Positions 34,971-44,311 are shown, counted from the stretch's first letter. The stretch is DNA of 64,000 nucleotides from Lederbergia citrisecunda (GCF_018343695.1 NZ_JAGYPJ010000001.1:445001-509000), one strand, 5' to 3'. Made by a program: numbers and translations. The notes: a model not told the origin generated them from the letters alone.

Positions 34971-35225
34971 CTATATCGATAGTACTGGATTTTCATTACT
35001 TGAATGAACTTCTGTAACACTATTTGCATGATCCAAATAGCGAAGCAATGAGTATAAATTACGCTCAATCACTGTATAATCACTAGAGAATTGATAAGCA
35101 TGCAAAAAACGTTCAATCCTCTTAGAAAGCATGTTGTCTTTTGTTCTTACCATCAAAACAATCAAATTGTCCCACTCTGATCTGTGTGTGTAGTATAAAG
35201 CACGATCATAGTCTAAAATGTCCAA
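34971..35225 (-). CDS. yhdB: YhdB family protein
   Basis: I place the start at TTG 35225, after AAGGAGGG, giving 84 residues starting MDILDYDRALYYTHRSEWD. The segments DYDRALYYTHRSEWDNLIVL and SLLRYLDHA match what I know of B. subtilis YhdB, found near the same genes. An upstream ATG at 35324 would read through the ribosome binding site. The function is unknown. It is divergent from spoVR. Confidence 0.8.
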   Translation of the reverse strand: MDILDYDRALYYTHRSEWDNLIVLMVRTKDNMLSKRIERFLHAYQFSSDYTVIERNLYSLLRYLDHANSVTEVHSSNENPVLSI

Positions 35226-35348
35226 AATGAAACCCTCCTTTTTGGAGTTACCTTTATTATTTGCTTGAAGGAAAGATGTTAGTGGTGTAAATGTTGACAT
35301 TTTGTATGAATTTTTTACATACATTGTGGATAAAAGGGGGGATTGAAA

Positions 35349-36761
35349 ATGAATGCCGATTCAAAAGCATTAGAATATGCCATTAGTGAAATTACCGAAA
35401 TTGCAAGCGGAATGGGTTTGGATTTTTACCCAATGCGTTATGAAATATGCCCTGCAGATATTATATATACATTCGGAGCTTATGGAATGCCAACCCGTTT
35501 TTCTCATTGGAGTTTTGGAAAGCAATTCTTCAAGATGAAGCTACATTATGATTTAGGGCTAAGTAAGATTTATGAGCTCGTCATAAATTCCAACCCTTGT
35601 TATGCATTTCTTCTTGATTCTAATTCCCTTATTCAAAATAAATTGATTGTCGCACACGTTCTTGCTCATTGTGATTTTTTTAAAAATAATGTTCGTTTTC
35701 GTAATACAAAGAGGGATATGGTAGAAAGCATGGCTGCAACGGCTGAACGGGTGAGACAATATGAAATTGAACATGGAAAAGAAGAAGTAGAGAGCTTTTT
35801 AGATGCCGTCCTTGCTATTGAAGAGCATCTTGATCCTTCTATATTAAGACCGTCTTTAGATTGGTCATTGGATGATGAGGAGGAATGGGAGGATGAAAAC
35901 ACCCCTTCAACGGAATATGATGATTTATGGTCGATAGACAATAGAATGGAAAAGAATAGAGAACGTAAAAAAAAGAAAAAGCCATTTCCTCCAAAACCAG
36001 AAAAAGACATTATGCTTTTTATCGAGCAATACAGCCGAGAGCTTTCAGATTGGCAAAGGGATATCATGACAATGATTCGAGAAGAGATGTTATATTTTTG
36101 GCCACAGCTGGAAACGAAAATTATGAACGAAGGCTGGGCATCTTATTGGCATCAACGAATTTTAAGGGAAATGGATCTTTCAAGTGACGAATCCATCGAA
36201 TTTGCAAAGCTAAATGCAGGTGTTGTTCAACCATCAAAAACAAATATTAATCCATATTATCTTGGACTTAAAATATTTGAGGACATTGAGGAACGTTGGA
36301 ATAATCCGGATGAAGAATTGATAAGGGATGGGGTAGAACCGAATTCAGGTCGTGAAAAAATATTCGAAGTAAGAGAAATTGAATCCGATATTTCTTTTCT
36401 ACGCAATTACCTAACAAAAGATCTTGTTTTAAAAGAGGATATGTATTTATTCCAAAAGCAAGGTCGTGATTATAAAATTATCGACAAAGAATGGACCGAA
36501 GTTCGTGATCAGCTTGTGAACATGAGGGTAAACGGCGGATTCCCATATATAACGGTTAATCACGGGGATTATATGAAAAATGGGGAGCTTTATTTAAAGC
36601 ATTGGTTTGAAGGTATCGAACTTGATTTAAAATATTTGGAGAAAGTACTGCCTTACATTTATCAATTATGGGGAAGAGCAGTTCACCTTGAAAGTACAGT
36701 GGAAAATAGACCAATGTTATTTAGTTTCGACGGAAGAAATATGCAAAGAAAGTTTATCTAA
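35349..36761 (+). CDS. spoVR: Stage V sporulation protein R (SpoVR)
   Basis: A 470-residue SpoVR family protein (E. coli YcgB is the counterpart). Recognisable segments are [20 protein letters not shown] and, in the middle, [19 protein letters not shown]. It has been linked to spore cortex formation in Bacillus. The ATG at 35349 has GGGGG eight bases upstream; the TTG at 35343 is too close. With prkA and yhbH it makes the conserved trio that is encoded at two places in this window. Confidence 0.96.
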   Translation: MNADSKALEYAISEITEIASGMGLDFYPMRYEICPADIIYTFGAYGMPTRFSHWSFGKQFFKMKLHYDLGLSKIYELVINSNPCYAFLLDSNSLIQNKLIVAHVLAHCDFFKNNVRFRNTKRDMVESMAATAERVRQYEIEHGKEEVESFLDAVLAIEEHLDPSILRPSLDWSLDDEEEWEDENTPSTEYDDLWSIDNRMEKNRERKKKKKPFPPKPEKDIMLFIEQYSRELSDWQRDIMTMIREEMLYFWPQLETKIMNEGWASYWHQRILREMDLSSDESIEFAKLNAGVVQPSKTNINPYYLGLKIFEDIEERWNNPDEELIRDGVEPNSGREKIFEVREIESDISFLRNYLTKDLVLKEDMYLFQKQGRDYKIIDKEWTEVRDQLVNMRVNGGFPYITVNHGDYMKNGELYLKHWFEGIELDLKYLEKVLPYIYQLWGRAVHLESTVENRPMLFSFDGRNMQRKFI

Positions 36762-36767
36762 GACGAA

Positions 36768-36810
36768 GAATAATGCATACCAATTCTCAGGTGTGCATTA
36801 TTCTTTTTTT
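36768..36810. terminator. Terminator after spoVR
   Basis: AGAATAATGCATACC and GGTGTGCATTATTCT form a 15-bp stem (one wobble) followed by TTTTTTT. The end of the convergent membrane-protein gene overlaps it. Confidence 0.85.
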
Positions 36811-37082
36811 GATTTTCGATAGGCGTTGATTGAAGTTTTCAACCCTGCATACACACCAACAGCTGCATTCCCATAAAAAAAGCCCATGAAAACCGCACCC
36901 CAAAAATTGTATTTATGAGCGATAAAGATAGAAAAAATAAGGCCGAGGATCGTCGCAATTGTCGGTACTAAAAAACGAGGAACCCTTAAAAAGATCTTGA
37001 TTATTTGTGTAACTATTACTACTAATGGGACAGCAATGACAGCGTCCCAAAAATTTGTATGAATAATTGGAAAATGCTCCAT
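36798..37082 (-). CDS. Small membrane protein, three predicted helices
   Basis: The 94-residue protein has helices at about 14-32, 40-56 and 60-80 and a basic C-terminus (KSKKE). The size and profile recall holin-like or DUF-type membrane proteins, but I do not recognise a family. Its last codons overlap the spoVR terminator. Confidence 0.7.
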   Translation of the reverse strand: MEHFPIIHTNFWDAVIAVPLVVIVTQIIKIFLRVPRFLVPTIATILGLIFSIFIAHKYNFWGAVFMGFFYGNAAVGVYAGLKTSINAYRKSKKE

Positions 37083-37146
37083 CTACACCAACACCTTAAC
37101 CGTTTTTATTAGCATTTCCTAATAAATAGAAAATGATGAATGAAAA

Positions 37147-37172
37147 AAAGGAGCATCATTAGACGCTCCTCC
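37147..37172 (-). terminator. Terminator after the small YjcZ-type gene
   Basis: GGAGCG and CGCTCC-type arms (GGAGCGTC...GATGCTCC on the minus strand) are followed by a T run. Confidence 0.7.
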
Positions 37173-37185
37173 CACGGTTCGAACC

Positions 37186-37287
37186 TTAGTACAAGAATGC
37201 AGTACCGACGATAATAAGTAGAATGAACAGAACGACGATCAATGCAAAATTCATTCTGACGCGGTGATGATGGTGAATGTGGCTCAT
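37186..37287 (-). CDS. YjcZ-family sporulation miniprotein (33 residues)
   Basis: A 33-codon frame starts at an ATG with TAAGGAGGTG upstream and ends before a terminator. The product starts MSHIHHHHRVRMNFALIVVL and finishes with a single hydrophobic helix ending FLY. The helix pattern [14 protein letters not shown] is the same as in the Gly-rich miniprotein at 44120, which marks both as YjcZ-type. Such proteins are found in spores of many Bacillaceae. Their role is not known. Confidence 0.82.
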   Translation of the reverse strand: MSHIHHHHRVRMNFALIVVLFILLIIVGTAFLY

Positions 37288-37567
37288 ATTATGGCACCTC
37301 CTTAAAGGTTCTAACTTATGTTATGGAACATGTGAACAATCTGTATGGGACAACGTGTAATTTTTGAAAAAATGGCTAATGAACAATAATCTAAACCTCA
37401 GAAAAAAGTCGGATAACGCAATATAGTTACTTTATACTAGTTCATAAATAGAAGTTAGGACAATAGACTGATGTTTATTTCTGAAAAGTTAGTATAGTAT
37501 GAAAAGTACACCAAGTTAATATTTTCACATTTCTAATACTTTCATTAAAAGAAATGAGGGATGTAAG

Positions 37568-38866
37568 GTGAGAATTTTTATTAAGGCATTTTGGATGTTT
37601 GCAGTCGTATTAATGATTAGCTTCAACATGACTACTAGTAGCGAAGCAACAGGTACCACAAAACCAAAGACAAATTTTGGGCAAATTGAAAGAATGGATG
37701 TAATTACAGATGTATTACCTGAAGGAGAAAAGGTAGTTGCTGTCGCTGTTCAGTACAAGAAGGAAATCAGTAATGACTCACTTTCCACTTTATCGTATGA
37801 AGTGAACGCGCTTCATGGCGAGAATACTGCAAAAAGAACCATTACAAAAGTTTACGCAAATACCTCTCCTGAACTTAGCTCTCAAGGAAAAGATGGAAAG
37901 TTCGTTATTATTGAGTTAAGTAAAGAGGATCCAATTGCTGGTACATTATTTTACGATTTCAGGACTGGAATTAATACAAGGCTATCCCTTGAATATACGA
38001 TTACTCAAGAAAAAAATATAGAGACTGTGATTGGAAATAATGTTCCAACCACACCAAATATTATCGTAAATTCGGGTGAGATCAATTTAATCGTTGATGA
38101 TTTTTCTGAAGAAGTTATTTCAGATAACAAAGGGAACTTTTTAAATTATCGTCTTTTCGAACCTGAAAATACGGAAGGAAAGCAACCTCTCGTTTTATTC
38201 TTGCATGGAGCGGGTGAAAGAGGAGTAAGTAACGATGTACAGCTTTTAGCAAATAGAGGGGCGATAAGTTGGGCAGCTCCTGATCAGCAAGCAAAAAATT
38301 CTGCTTATGTTGCAGCACCACAGGCAGCGATTGGTAACAGTTGGACTAGTCAGACTAACATGAACCTTTTATTAGATCTTATAGAAACATTAAAAAATGA
38401 ATACCCTATTGATCCGGATCGAATTTATATCACTGGCATTTCAATGGGGGGTATGGGGACATGGGCACTCATACAGAGCCATCCTGAGCTATTTGCAGCT
38501 GCCATTCCTGTTTGTGGGACAGGGAATGTAAATCAGGCAAAAAATTTAGTGAATCTACCGATTTGGGTGACACATTCTGCTGATGATACAACTGTTCCAG
38601 TAAGCGGTTCAAGAAATATGATTAATGCAATTGCAGCAGCTGGCGGTAAAGTCGTTAGAGCTGAGTATGCTGGTAATTTAAGTCGAGAAGCTGCTAATGC
38701 AGCGGCTCAACAATTAGTAAATACTGCAATGGAAAATGGCAGCCACACTCTTTATTCAGAATTTATTAGAGGAACCACTCCTATTAATGGTCATTTTGCA
38801 TGGGTTCCAACATATGAAAATGACGTCATGAAAAATTGGCTTTTCTCCTATGTGAGAGGGCATTAA
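37568..38866 (+). CDS. Secreted esterase with N-terminal Ig-like domain
   Basis: The 432-residue protein has a signal peptide (about residues 1-27), an N-terminal beta-rich region of about 130 residues as in esterases with an Ig-like leader domain, and a C-terminal alpha/beta hydrolase. The nucleophile is S292 in GISMGG, with likely acid D339 or D340 in THSADDTTVP and histidine H409 in INGHFAW; the oxyanion segment is FLHGAGERG. The start is a GTG after GAGGGATG. Candidate substrates are polyesters or acetylated sugars. It stands alone between repeats. Confidence 0.88.
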   Translation: MRIFIKAFWMFAVVLMISFNMTTSSEATGTTKPKTNFGQIERMDVITDVLPEGEKVVAVAVQYKKEISNDSLSTLSYEVNALHGENTAKRTITKVYANTSPELSSQGKDGKFVIIELSKEDPIAGTLFYDFRTGINTRLSLEYTITQEKNIETVIGNNVPTTPNIIVNSGEINLIVDDFSEEVISDNKGNFLNYRLFEPENTEGKQPLVLFLHGAGERGVSNDVQLLANRGAISWAAPDQQAKNSAYVAAPQAAIGNSWTSQTNMNLLLDLIETLKNEYPIDPDRIYITGISMGGMGTWALIQSHPELFAAAIPVCGTGNVNQAKNLVNLPIWVTHSADDTTVPVSGSRNMINAIAAAGGKVVRAEYAGNLSREAANAAAQQLVNTAMENGSHTLYSEFIRGTTPINGHFAWVPTYENDVMKNWLFSYVRGH

Positions 38867-38867
38867 G

Positions 38868-38968
38868 AAAAGCGCAAGAGCCTTACTCATGGTCGTTCCT
38901 TATTTGACCTTTGACTTATCGTAGGAAATGGCAAGAAGTTTGCTAGTCGACAAGCGCTGAACATGGAC
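38868..38968 (-). repeat. Interspersed repeat fragment, reverse orientation
   Basis: GAAAAGCGCAAG and GGCAAGAAGTTTGCTAGTCGA are the complements of the AAACTTCTTGTCC and GCGCTTTTC parts of the family whose best copy is at 46572-46880. Confidence 0.55.
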
Positions 38969-38997
38969 AGCAAATTTCTAAATTATTAATATAGCCT

Positions 38998-39034
38998 AAA
39001 AAATGCTACCCCGGATGCTTTTCCAGGGTAGCTA
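38998..39034 (-). terminator. Terminator after the 92-residue membrane protein gene
   Basis: GCTACCC and GGGTAGC pair, with TTTTTT on the minus-strand side. Confidence 0.75.
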
Positions 39035-39036
39035 TT

Positions 39037-39315
39037 TCATGAGGACTTCAACTTCACGATACATATCAAAACAACAACTCCAAAAGAAACATAGCCCGCA
39101 ATTCTTACAGGATGCCTTTTGTCTTTATCAAATGATTCGAAGACCCTCGTAGTAATATCCAGAAAAAGCAAAGTGGCTATTCCAATAAAAAGCCCCATCC
39201 AAATTGATTTACCAGAATGATTGAATAAATCCAGTAGTTTTGAAATAAAAATAATCCATACGAAACCTAGCAAACCATTTAATATTGCTGAATAAACCAT
39301 TAATAACCATCTCAT
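39037..39315 (-). CDS. Small membrane protein, three predicted helices
   Basis: I choose the ATG at 39315, ten bases after GGAGGT, giving 92 residues starting MRWLLMVYSAILNG. Three hydrophobic segments are visible, with a charged loop (ESFDKDKRHPVR) between the second and third. I do not recognise the family. A repeat array lies just upstream. Confidence 0.7.
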   Translation of the reverse strand: MRWLLMVYSAILNGLLGFVWIIFISKLLDLFNHSGKSIWMGLFIGIATLLFLDITTRVFESFDKDKRHPVRIAGYVSFGVVVLICIVKLKSS

Positions 39316-39380
39316 CTTTAGCATACCTCCATACAATATCATACCATCATTTGATGAATTTCAAGCGATTCAAAACAGAA

Positions 39381-39560
39381 TTCACGATCAAATTGGAGTA
39401 TTCATTAGTTTCATCGTAAAACAATGTCGGATTCACAATCAAATTGGAAAATCAATTGATTTCGTTCGAATCGCTGCTGAAGTCACAAGTAAATTGGAAA
39501 ATCCAACTATTTAATTGCGATTCATTGGGATTTCATAATAATTTTGGAATCGGTAGACAA
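39381..39560. repeat. Tandem array, four units with a 50-51 bp period
   Basis: The head TTCACGATCAAATTGGA and its variants start at 39381, 39432, 39482 and, weakly, 39532, each followed by about 32 less conserved bases. The array lies between divergent genes. Confidence 0.6.
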
Positions 39561-39637
39561 GTTGGATAAAGAAGGAATTTATAAATTATTATAGAATATT
39601 GTTGAAAGAAAATTTTTAAGAAAGGCTGGTGAGGATT

Positions 39638-40564
39638 ATGGAAGTTATCGATTTACATTGTGATGTTCTATATAAAATTTGGGAGAGTAAGGGCACATTA
39701 AGGTTTAAAGATTCACCTGAACTGGATACGAATAAGGAACGTATGTTAAAGGGACAGGTAAAGGTTCAATGCTTTGCTATTTTTATTCCGCCCGAACTAA
39801 AAAGTGAGGAACAATTTCAAGCTGCCCTTGACCAAATAGATTATTTTTATTCTCATGTATTGGAAAATAATCCTGACATCGTTCATATTCGAAATTGGGA
39901 AGATATTACTTATTTAAAAACAGATGAAATTGGTGCGATCCTTACACTTGAGGGTGTTGATTGTATCGGAAATGATTTGCATAAATTAAGTATATTATTT
40001 CATTTGGGAGTTCGATCTGTCGGCTTGACATGGAACTTTGCCAATCTCGCTGCAGATGGGGTTTGGGAACCACGAGGAGCTGGACTAACATCATTTGGAA
40101 AAGAGATTGTAAAATTTAATAATAAGCATAAAGTGTTTACAGACGTTTCTCATTTAAGTGAAAAAGGTTTTTGGGATGTAATGGAGATTGCTGATTTTCC
40201 AATTGCAAGTCACTCCAATTCGAAAACAATTTGTAATCATCCTAGAAACTTATCTGACGAGCAGGCAAAAACATTATTTCAAAAAGATGGATTGATCCAT
40301 GTTGTCTATCATCCGCCATTTGTAACACATAATGAGACTGCTTATATTTCCGATTTGATTCGTCATATTGATCATTTTTGTTACCTTGGCGGGGTAAGGC
40401 AAATTGGATTTGGATCAGATTTTGACGGAATAGAAACACATATTGTTGATTTGGAAAATGCGTCCAAACATCAAAATTTAATAAATGAACTGCTAAAATA
40501 TTATTCAGATGATCAAGTAAGAGGGTTTGCGGGAGAAAATTTTCTTCGGCATCTTCCAATGTAA
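39638..40564 (+). CDS. Membrane-dipeptidase family peptidase (M19)
   Basis: The 308-residue protein is a metal-dependent amidohydrolase-fold dipeptidase. Metal ligands are visible as DLHCD at the start, the glutamate in LTLEGVD, and histidines in FTDVSHLSEKG and ASHSNSKTIC, with GFGSDFDG near the end. M19 enzymes cut dipeptides, including D-residues. No signal peptide is seen, so it acts in the cytoplasm. I use the ATG at 39638, after GGTGAGG; a GTG nine bases upstream is possible. Confidence 0.93.
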   Translation: MEVIDLHCDVLYKIWESKGTLRFKDSPELDTNKERMLKGQVKVQCFAIFIPPELKSEEQFQAALDQIDYFYSHVLENNPDIVHIRNWEDITYLKTDEIGAILTLEGVDCIGNDLHKLSILFHLGVRSVGLTWNFANLAADGVWEPRGAGLTSFGKEIVKFNNKHKVFTDVSHLSEKGFWDVMEIADFPIASHSNSKTICNHPRNLSDEQAKTLFQKDGLIHVVYHPPFVTHNETAYISDLIRHIDHFCYLGGVRQIGFGSDFDGIETHIVDLENASKHQNLINELLKYYSDDQVRGFAGENFLRHLPM

Positions 40565-40569
40565 TTCAA

Positions 40570-40610
40570 AAAAAATCCAGATTTTAAAGTAAAAATCTGG
40601 ATTTTTCTAC
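40570..40610 (+). terminator. Terminator after the dipeptidase gene
   Basis: AAAATCCAGATTTT and its complement form a long stem with a short loop and a T run. Confidence 0.85.
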
Positions 40611-40639
40611 TAGATAAATTGAATATAAATGGGGGAATC

Positions 40640-40740
40640 TGTGGACTACGTTTCCGTCTGGATCGAGCGCCTATCGTCGTACTTTCACTGCGATAAGACT
40701 AATAATCTGGTGCTACATCGATGTACAGAAGTCTCCACTT
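40640..40740. repeat. Decayed interspersed repeat fragment
   Basis: GAGCGCCTATCG, GCGATAAG and CATCGATGTACAGAAG recall the interspersed family in the same order, with heavy change. Confidence 0.35.
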
Positions 40741-40745
40741 TTGAT

Positions 40746-40963
40746 TTATTCTTTATCTTCCAGTGCTGCTTTTAGTGCAACTGCCAAGCTATTGCCAATC
40801 GTTTCCTCACTGGAATATTTTTTAAGTAATTGCCGTTCTTCTTTTTTACTGACAGCTTCTTTCCTTTGCCCCGCCTTTTCTACAAGATTACATCCGCGAC
40901 ATTGAAAATATGCTCCAGCTTTCCCTGAATGAATTTCCATTTTCTTATGGAATTTAGGACATC
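40746..40963 (-). pseudogene. C-terminal remnant of an older topB
   Basis: On the minus strand the frame reads CPKFHKKMEIHSG, then FQCRGCNLVEKAGQ and a tail ending in SLAVALKAALEDKE. These are the zinc-ribbon (CPxH...CRGC) and terminal segment of DNA topoisomerase III. The frame is closed by a stop upstream of the cysteine, so only about 70 residues remain. The matching N-terminal piece is at 43738-43941 on the same strand, and the intact plus-strand topB lies between them. Confidence 0.8.
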
Positions 40964-41028
40964 TTCAAATCGATATCTTTGGATCCTTGCGTTTCCAAAA
41001 ATTACATTCTCTATTTGAACATATGAGA

Positions 41029-41268
41029 ATTCCATGACGAGCAGTTAAAAAACAAATTGTTAAATTACACATTGAGGGCATATCTGTTTCCAATTTAGGA
41101 GTAGAATATGGAATATATCATACGTCTATTTACAATGGATCAAGCTTTATTCAAATATAGAAACAACATTTACTCCTAAAAAGTTAAATGAAATTTTTAG
41201 AGATAATAAAAGATTAAAACAAGAAGTTTAAATTCTTAAGCGAGCAATGTCTATTATGACCGCTAAAT
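41029..41268 (+). pseudogene. Remnant of an IS3-family OrfA transposase gene
   Basis: Translation gives KKQIVKLHIEGISVSNLG and VEYGIYHTSIY, the helix-turn-helix of IS3-type OrfA. After a frameshift near 41125 come WIKLYSNIETTF, NKRLKQEV and, past a stop, LKRAMSIMTAK, the usual coiled-coil end. OrfB is gone. It lies between the old topB fragment and the intact topB. Confidence 0.7.
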
Positions 41269-41343
41269 AAAAGTGTCCAAACATTTTCTCCCTAAAACTA
41301 TGGTATATTAGACTGTACATAGTTGGTAAAGGAGTTCGGAAAA

Positions 41344-43536
41344 ATGGCAAAAAGTTTAGTAATTGCTGAGAAACCTTCTGTTGCACGAGATATAGCAAAT
41401 GTATTGAAGTGTACGAAAAAAGGATATGGATTTCTAGAAGGCGACAAATATATCGTTACTTGGGCGCTAGGACATTTAGTAACTTTAGCAGATCCTGAGG
41501 TATATGATATTAAATATAAAACATGGAATCTAGAAGACCTCCCCATGCTTCCAGAACGTATGAAATTAGTTATCATGAAACAAACCGGAAAGCAGTTTAA
41601 TGCTGCAAAAACACAGTTAAATCGCGGTGATGTGAATGAAATAATCATAGCTACTGATGCAGGGAGAGAAGGAGAATTAGTTGCACGTTGGATAATTGAA
41701 AAAGCAAAAGTTCATAAGCCTATCAAACGTCTGTGGATTTCCTCTGTAACAGATAAAGCTATTAAAGATGGATTCAATAACTTAAAGCCTGGTAAAGCTT
41801 ATGAAAACTTATATGCTTCAGCAGTAGCACGTTCGGAGGCAGACTGGTATATAGGTTTAAATGCAACTCGTGCCTTAACAACAAGATTTAATGCACAATT
41901 AAACTGTGGACGTGTGCAAACACCAACAGTTGCAATGGTTGCCGCACGTGAAGATGAAATAATGAATTTCGAACCTCAAACATATTATGGCATTGAAGCT
42001 CAAACAGATGGACTTAAATTAACGTGGCAAGATGCGAATGGGAATAGTCGTAGCTTTAATAAAGAAAAAATAGATGCAATCGTAAAATCACTTGGACGTA
42101 AAGAGGCGACTGTTGTTTCTGTTGACCGTAAAGCAAAGAAAACATTCTCACCTGCACTATATGATTTAACAGAGTTACAACGTGATGCCAACAAAATCTT
42201 TGGTTATTCAGCCAAAGAAACACTAAATATCATGCAAAAACTTTACGAGCAACATAAAGTGCTAACATATCCTCGTACAGACTCACGTTATTTATCTTCA
42301 GACATTGTTAGTACGCTTCCAGAGCGTTTAAAAGCGTGTGGGGTAAGCGAATATCGTTCACTTGCTTATAAAGTATTAGCAAAGCCAATAAAAGCAACAA
42401 AAGCCTTTGTAGATGATAATAAAGTAAGTGATCACCATGCCATCATTCCAACTGAAGGTTATGTAAATTTCTCAGCATTTACAGATAAAGAACGTAAAAT
42501 ATATGACCTTGTCGTAAAACGTTTCTTAGCTGTTTTATTCCCGGCTTTTGAATACGAGCAATTAACAGTTCAAGTAAAAATCGGTAATGAAAAATTCATT
42601 GCTAAAGGAAAATCAGTAATTAATGCTGGTTGGAAAGAAGTGTACGAAAACCGTTTCGATGATGAAGAATCAATGGATGATATAAAAGAGCAGTTATTAC
42701 CTCGTCTTGAAAAAGATGATGTTTTAACAACAAAGTTAATCGCTCAAACATCAGGCCAAACAAAGCCTCCTGCACGATTTACAGAGGCAACTTTACTGTC
42801 GGCAATGGAAAATCCTACGAAGTACATGGAAACAAATAATAAGGAACTTCTTGATACGTTAAAATCAACTGGTGGACTTGGTACAGTTGCAACTCGTGCT
42901 GATATTATTGATAAATTATTCAATTCATTCCTTATTGAAAAACGTGGTGGAAAAGAAATCTATATCACTTCTAAAGGTCGTCAACTACTAGATTTAGTAC
43001 CAGAAGAATTAAAATCGCCAGCGACGACTGCTGAGTGGGAACAAAAACTTGAGCTGATTGCTAAAGGTAAACTTAAAAAAGATGTGTTTATTAATGAAAT
43101 GAAAGAACATACAAAAGAAATCGTTGCTGAAATCAAAGCAAGTGATAAAAAATACAAGCACGACAACATTTCTACAAAATCCTGCCCTGATTGTGGAAAA
43201 CCAATGCTTGAAGTAAACGGTAAGAAAGGCAAAATGCTCGTCTGTCAAGATCGTGAATGTGGTCATAAAAAGAATGTCTCACGCGTAACTAACGCACGCT
43301 GCCCTCAATGTAAAAAGAAAATGGAACTACGTGGTGAAGGTAAAGGTCAAATCTTCGCTTGTAAATGTGGTTATCGTGAAAAACTATCTGCTTTTGAAGC
43401 GAGACGTAAAAAAGAAGGTAGTGGAAAAGCGGATAAGCGTAGTGTACAAAAATACATGAAGCAACAACAAAAAGAAGACGAACCAATAAATAATGCTTTA
43501 GCAGAAGCGTTGAAAGGAATAAAAATAGATTCTTAA
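41344..43536 (+). CDS. topB: DNA topoisomerase III TopB
   Basis: A 730-residue type IA topoisomerase that relaxes and decatenates single-stranded DNA crossings. The Toprim domain starts KSLVIAEKPSVARDIA, with metal residues in TDAGREGEL. The catalytic tyrosine lies in TYPRTDSRYL, near residue 315. The C-terminus has two zinc ribbons (CPDCGKPM...CQDRECG and CPQCKKKM...CKCG). The ATG at 41344 has AAAGGAG upstream. The gene uses CGT for arginine far more than its neighbours, which suggests it came from another Firmicute. It sits inside the broken older topB. Confidence 0.96.
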   Translation: MAKSLVIAEKPSVARDIANVLKCTKKGYGFLEGDKYIVTWALGHLVTLADPEVYDIKYKTWNLEDLPMLPERMKLVIMKQTGKQFNAAKTQLNRGDVNEIIIATDAGREGELVARWIIEKAKVHKPIKRLWISSVTDKAIKDGFNNLKPGKAYENLYASAVARSEADWYIGLNATRALTTRFNAQLNCGRVQTPTVAMVAAREDEIMNFEPQTYYGIEAQTDGLKLTWQDANGNSRSFNKEKIDAIVKSLGRKEATVVSVDRKAKKTFSPALYDLTELQRDANKIFGYSAKETLNIMQKLYEQHKVLTYPRTDSRYLSSDIVSTLPERLKACGVSEYRSLAYKVLAKPIKATKAFVDDNKVSDHHAIIPTEGYVNFSAFTDKERKIYDLVVKRFLAVLFPAFEYEQLTVQVKIGNEKFIAKGKSVINAGWKEVYENRFDDEESMDDIKEQLLPRLEKDDVLTTKLIAQTSGQTKPPARFTEATLLSAMENPTKYMETNNKELLDTLKSTGGLGTVATRADIIDKLFNSFLIEKRGGKEIYITSKGRQLLDLVPEELKSPATTAEWEQKLELIAKGKLKKDVFINEMKEHTKEIVAEIKASDKKYKHDNISTKSCPDCGKPMLEVNGKKGKMLVCQDRECGHKKNVSRVTNARCPQCKKKMELRGEGKGQIFACKCGYREKLSAFEARRKKEGSGKADKRSVQKYMKQQQKEDEPINNALAEALKGIKIDS

Positions 43537-43539
43537 TTA

Positions 43540-43582
43540 AAATGAGCTGCCAGTTCTTATGAACTGCCAGCTCATTTTTTAT
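43540..43582 (+). terminator. Terminator after topB
   Basis: AATGAGCTGCCAGTTC and GAACTGCCAGCTCATT pair at all but one position around TTAT and are followed by a T run. Confidence 0.85.
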
Positions 43583-43737
43583 TTTTTAAAACGAATGGCG
43601 ATAAAAAAATTGTACATTTAATTTCTTATGAATCTAATCAGGTTAATATGATGTTCTAACATATATAAATCTTATTAATTCAACTGATTCCCAATAATGA
43701 ACAAAAAGATTTTATTGATGCAAAGAATGACATATCT

Positions 43738-43941
43738 GATCAAAAGAATTTCTTCATAATTCCAAGATATTAATCTAGGGTCATAATCCTCAGGCATTTT
43801 TATATCAATTAGATGCCCAAGAGCCCATGTAACGATATATTTGGGAGCTTCAATAAAATGCTTTTGTTTATTTGTACAACCAAGAACTCGAGCTAAATCA
43901 CACGCTACACTTGGCTTTTCTGCTAGAACTAGTGACTTCAT
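43738..43941 (-). pseudogene. N-terminal remnant of the older topB
   Basis: The minus-strand frame begins MKSLVLAEKPSVACDLARVL and continues with YIVTWALGHLIDIKMPEDYD and SWNYEEI, the first 65-68 residues of a topoisomerase III. It then runs into unrelated sequence (RYVILCINKIFL) and stops at 43675. It is not a copy of the adjacent intact gene, as the residues differ at many places. It is the start of the gene whose end is at 40746-40963. Confidence 0.82.
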
Positions 43942-44119
43942 AAGATGTATTACATCTTTCATACATTTAACATGGATAGATATCATTATAATGAAAAGTC
44001 ATGAATGAGTAAAAAAACCATTTTTTTTATAAAACGTCCATACACATTTGCTATTTCTGAATAGACTATTGTGCAAGAGTGATTTCACTCACTTATTCCG
44101 AATCAGGAGGTGAGGCAGA

Positions 44120-44266
44120 ATGGGCTTCGGATATGGAGGTTGCGGTTGCGGCTATGGCGGTTATGGCTATGGAGGCTATGGCTACGGAGGTTGTGGCATT
44201 GGTGCTTTCGCGTTGATCGTAGTATTGTTTATCCTTTTGATCATAGTAGGAGCAGCTTGGTTCTAA
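44120..44266 (+). CDS. YjcZ-family sporulation miniprotein (48 residues)
   Basis: A 48-codon frame starts at an ATG after CAGGAGGTGAG. The product begins [18 protein letters not shown], a Gly-Tyr-Cys-rich head, followed by a hydrophobic helix ([19 protein letters not shown]). This is the classic YjcZ form, common in Bacillaceae spores. A hairpin GCGGAGGGA/TCCCTCCGC follows at 44312. The 33-residue gene at 37186 is a relative with a His-rich head. Confidence 0.9.
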   Translation: MGFGYGGCGCGYGGYGYGGYGYGGCGIGAFALIVVLFILLIIVGAAWF

Positions 44267-44311
44267 ATGAAATCCTGATAAAACGCCATAATGGAGAATG
44301 GGAAAATAAGG

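Noticed and set aside
39381-39560. CRISPR-like look: conserved 18-20 base heads with about 32 variable bases
   Set aside because: The period of 50-51 is too short, heads are not identical, spacers are partly similar, there are only four units and no cas genes are in the window.
43675-43737. Extension of the topB N-terminal fragment to the stop at 43675
   Set aside because: The last 20 or so residues do not resemble topoisomerase and are read-through into unrelated sequence.
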